Origin: Eubacteriales bacterium
GTDB taxonomy: Bacteria; Bacillota_A; Clostridia; Lachnospirales; Lachnospiraceae
Assembly: GCA_030527765.1 (NCBI GenBank)
Contig: JAUNAE010000222.1
Coordinates: 1 to 6,318 of the forward strand
Direction of reading: 5' to 3'
DNA length: 6,318 nt
Below, one piece after another: positions 5,085 through 6,318 of this stretch. Numbering within the stretch: the stretch's first letter is position 1; every line of letters begins with the position of its first letter. Position numbers and translations under genes: made by a program. Below the pieces are notes generated by a model that worked only from the letters and a program-made list of their open reading frames with translations, searched no databases and was not told the origin of the DNA.

Positions 5085-6318
5085 ATGGCAAGAAAAAGAA
5101 GAACCTATCAGGAACAGACAAAGATTCAGGATGTGGTTCCTGTAGAAGATATAGAATTACTGGAATGGCCTACGGCAATTTATGCACGCCTTTCCATTGA
5201 AAACAGCGGTAAGGATGATAAAGGAGAATCCATTGAAGGGCAGATCGAAATCTGCAGAGATTATGTGGAAGAACATCCCTATCTGCATCTGGTGGATACC
5301 TACATCGATAATGGCTGGACAGGTACCAATACCAATCGTCCGGCATTTCAGAGGTTGCTGGAAGATATTCAGACAAGAAAGATTAAGGCGCTGGTCATCA
5401 AGGATTTCAGCCGTTTCTCCCGTGATTATATTGAAGCAGGAAACCTGTTGGAAAATATCTTTCCGACCTATGGAATTCGGTTTATCTCTGTAGCAGACCG
5501 CTATGACAGCTTTGAGACCGATGGCTCCGCAGGCTCTCTTCTGATTCCGCTAAAGAATCTGATTAACAGCTACTATTCCAAGGATATTTCCAGAAAGGTA
5601 TCGACAGCTGTTCACGCCAGGCAGCTTGCAGCACAGCATATTCCAAGCATGATTCCTTACGGATACAGAAAATCTACGACGGAAGCCTATCGCTTTGAAC
5701 CGGATCCGGAGACTGCGGACGTGATTAAGCGTATTTTTAAGGAATTTCTGGAAGGAAAGCCAATCCATCGAATTGCTACGGATCTGCAGGAGGAAGGAAT
5801 CGTTTCTCCGGGAAAACTTCGTTTTCAGCGCGGAATGACTTCTGACAAGAGATATGAAAATGCTCGCTGGTCTGCACAGGGAATCAAGCAGATCATCAAA
5901 AATCCTACATACCTCGGGCATCTGGTATTTGGAAGAATGCCGACAGCTTTATATCTGGGTAAACCGAATTACAGCTATGAACCGGATGAAAGCAAGTGGA
6001 GAGTACTTGAAGGTATGCATGAAGCGTTAATATCGCAGGAGGATTTTGATAAGGCAAAACAGCTGACGGTGGAATCGAAAAGAAAGTGGGATGAGAAAAA
6101 CGAGAAAGCCAGTAAGTATTTGAAGATGAATAAACCTATCTTCGGAACAGAATTAAGGTGTGGTCATTGTGGTGGCCCGATTCGCTATCAGAAGACGCAT
6201 TTCAAACCGGAAAGGCTGACAGGAAGTTATTACTGTCAGCGTCACACCTACGGAAAGTGCGATTGTGCCAACAGAATCACACAGGACAAGTTGAAGGGTA
6301 TTGTCTGGCAGTCCATGC
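5085..6318 (+). CDS. Large serine recombinase 2 (partial, runs off the window)
   Basis: The frame is open from the ATG at 5085 to the window end, giving 411 residues and missing the C-terminus. GGGAGG (5071-5076) lies 8 nt upstream, inside the end of the previous gene. A basic leader of about 30 residues (MARKRRTYQEQ...) precedes the catalytic domain. Ser37 in YARLS is the expected nucleophile with Arg35. ESIEGQIEICRDY (48-60), WTGTNTNRPAFQ (78-89, with WTG in place of the usual YSG) and KDFSRFSRD (106-114) complete the site. The recombinase domain follows (IPYGYRKS at 190-197, WSAQGIKQIIKNPTYLGHLVFG at 262-283), then a zinc ribbon with Cys359, Cys362, Cys384 and Cys392 or Cys394. It is clearly diverged from the upstream enzyme, so it is not a recent copy. 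The two may act together on one element or at different sites. Confidence 0.93.
   Translation, partial: MARKRRTYQEQTKIQDVVPVEDIELLEWPTAIYARLSIENSGKDDKGESIEGQIEICRDYVEEHPYLHLVDTYIDNGWTGTNTNRPAFQRLLEDIQTRKIKALVIKDFSRFSRDYIEAGNLLENIFPTYGIRFISVADRYDSFETDGSAGSLLIPLKNLINSYYSKDISRKVSTAVHARQLAAQHIPSMIPYGYRKSTTEAYRFEPDPETADVIKRIFKEFLEGKPIHRIATDLQEEGIVSPGKLRFQRGMTSDKRYENARWSAQGIKQIIKNPTYLGHLVFGRMPTALYLGKPNYSYEPDESKWRVLEGMHEALISQEDFDKAKQLTVESKRKWDEKNEKASKYLKMNKPIFGTELRCGHCGGPIRYQKTHFKPERLTGSYYCQRHTYGKCDCANRITQDKLKGIVWQSM

Overview
The window is about 6.3 kb of low-to-moderate GC DNA from what looks like a Firmicute, most likely a gut clostridium of the Lachnospiraceae type. The evidence is strong AGGAGG-type ribosome sites, U-tailed hairpin terminators and the protein families present. 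All recognised genes read on the + strand. Two adjacent large serine recombinases at the right end mark it as the edge of an integrative or mobilisable element.

Layout: 1-150 is the tail of an unrecognised gene, followed at 177-247 by two interlocking inverted repeats, the second of which looks like a terminator. 288-1592 encodes a 434-residue regulator with a GAF-like sensor half, a PhoB/SARP-type winged helix and a BTAD-like helical domain. Directly after its stop codon comes an array of nine TTMCACG heptamers (1593-1706), mostly spaced 12 bp apart and arranged as two copies of the same four-unit block. The array ends 9 bp before an extended -10 box (1713-1721). A perfect 12-bp palindrome covers the predicted transcription start. 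A strong terminator (1793-1842) follows, so the promoter should make an RNA of only about 115 nt. A small XRE/Cro-CI repressor is encoded at 1907-2194.

2195-2679 (485 bp) has no convincing gene. It holds many nested inverted repeats and looks like a structured RNA. Next come a MazF/PemK-type RNase (2680-3111) with both expected catalytic residues but no MazE gene before it, and an overlapping 83-residue small protein (3095-3346). After a terminator (3400-3420) come two serine recombinases, 3456-5081 (complete) and 5085 to beyond the window end (partial), 3 bp apart and probably co-transcribed.

Inference on how the parts work together: the GAF/BTAD protein probably binds the heptamer array and activates the short-RNA promoter. 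The XRE protein may oppose it at the palindrome. The output could control excision or transfer by the recombinase operon. The sequence supports the parts, but the wiring is a hypothesis. The most novel-looking items are the heptamer array with its short RNA and the structured non-coding block at 2345-2632.
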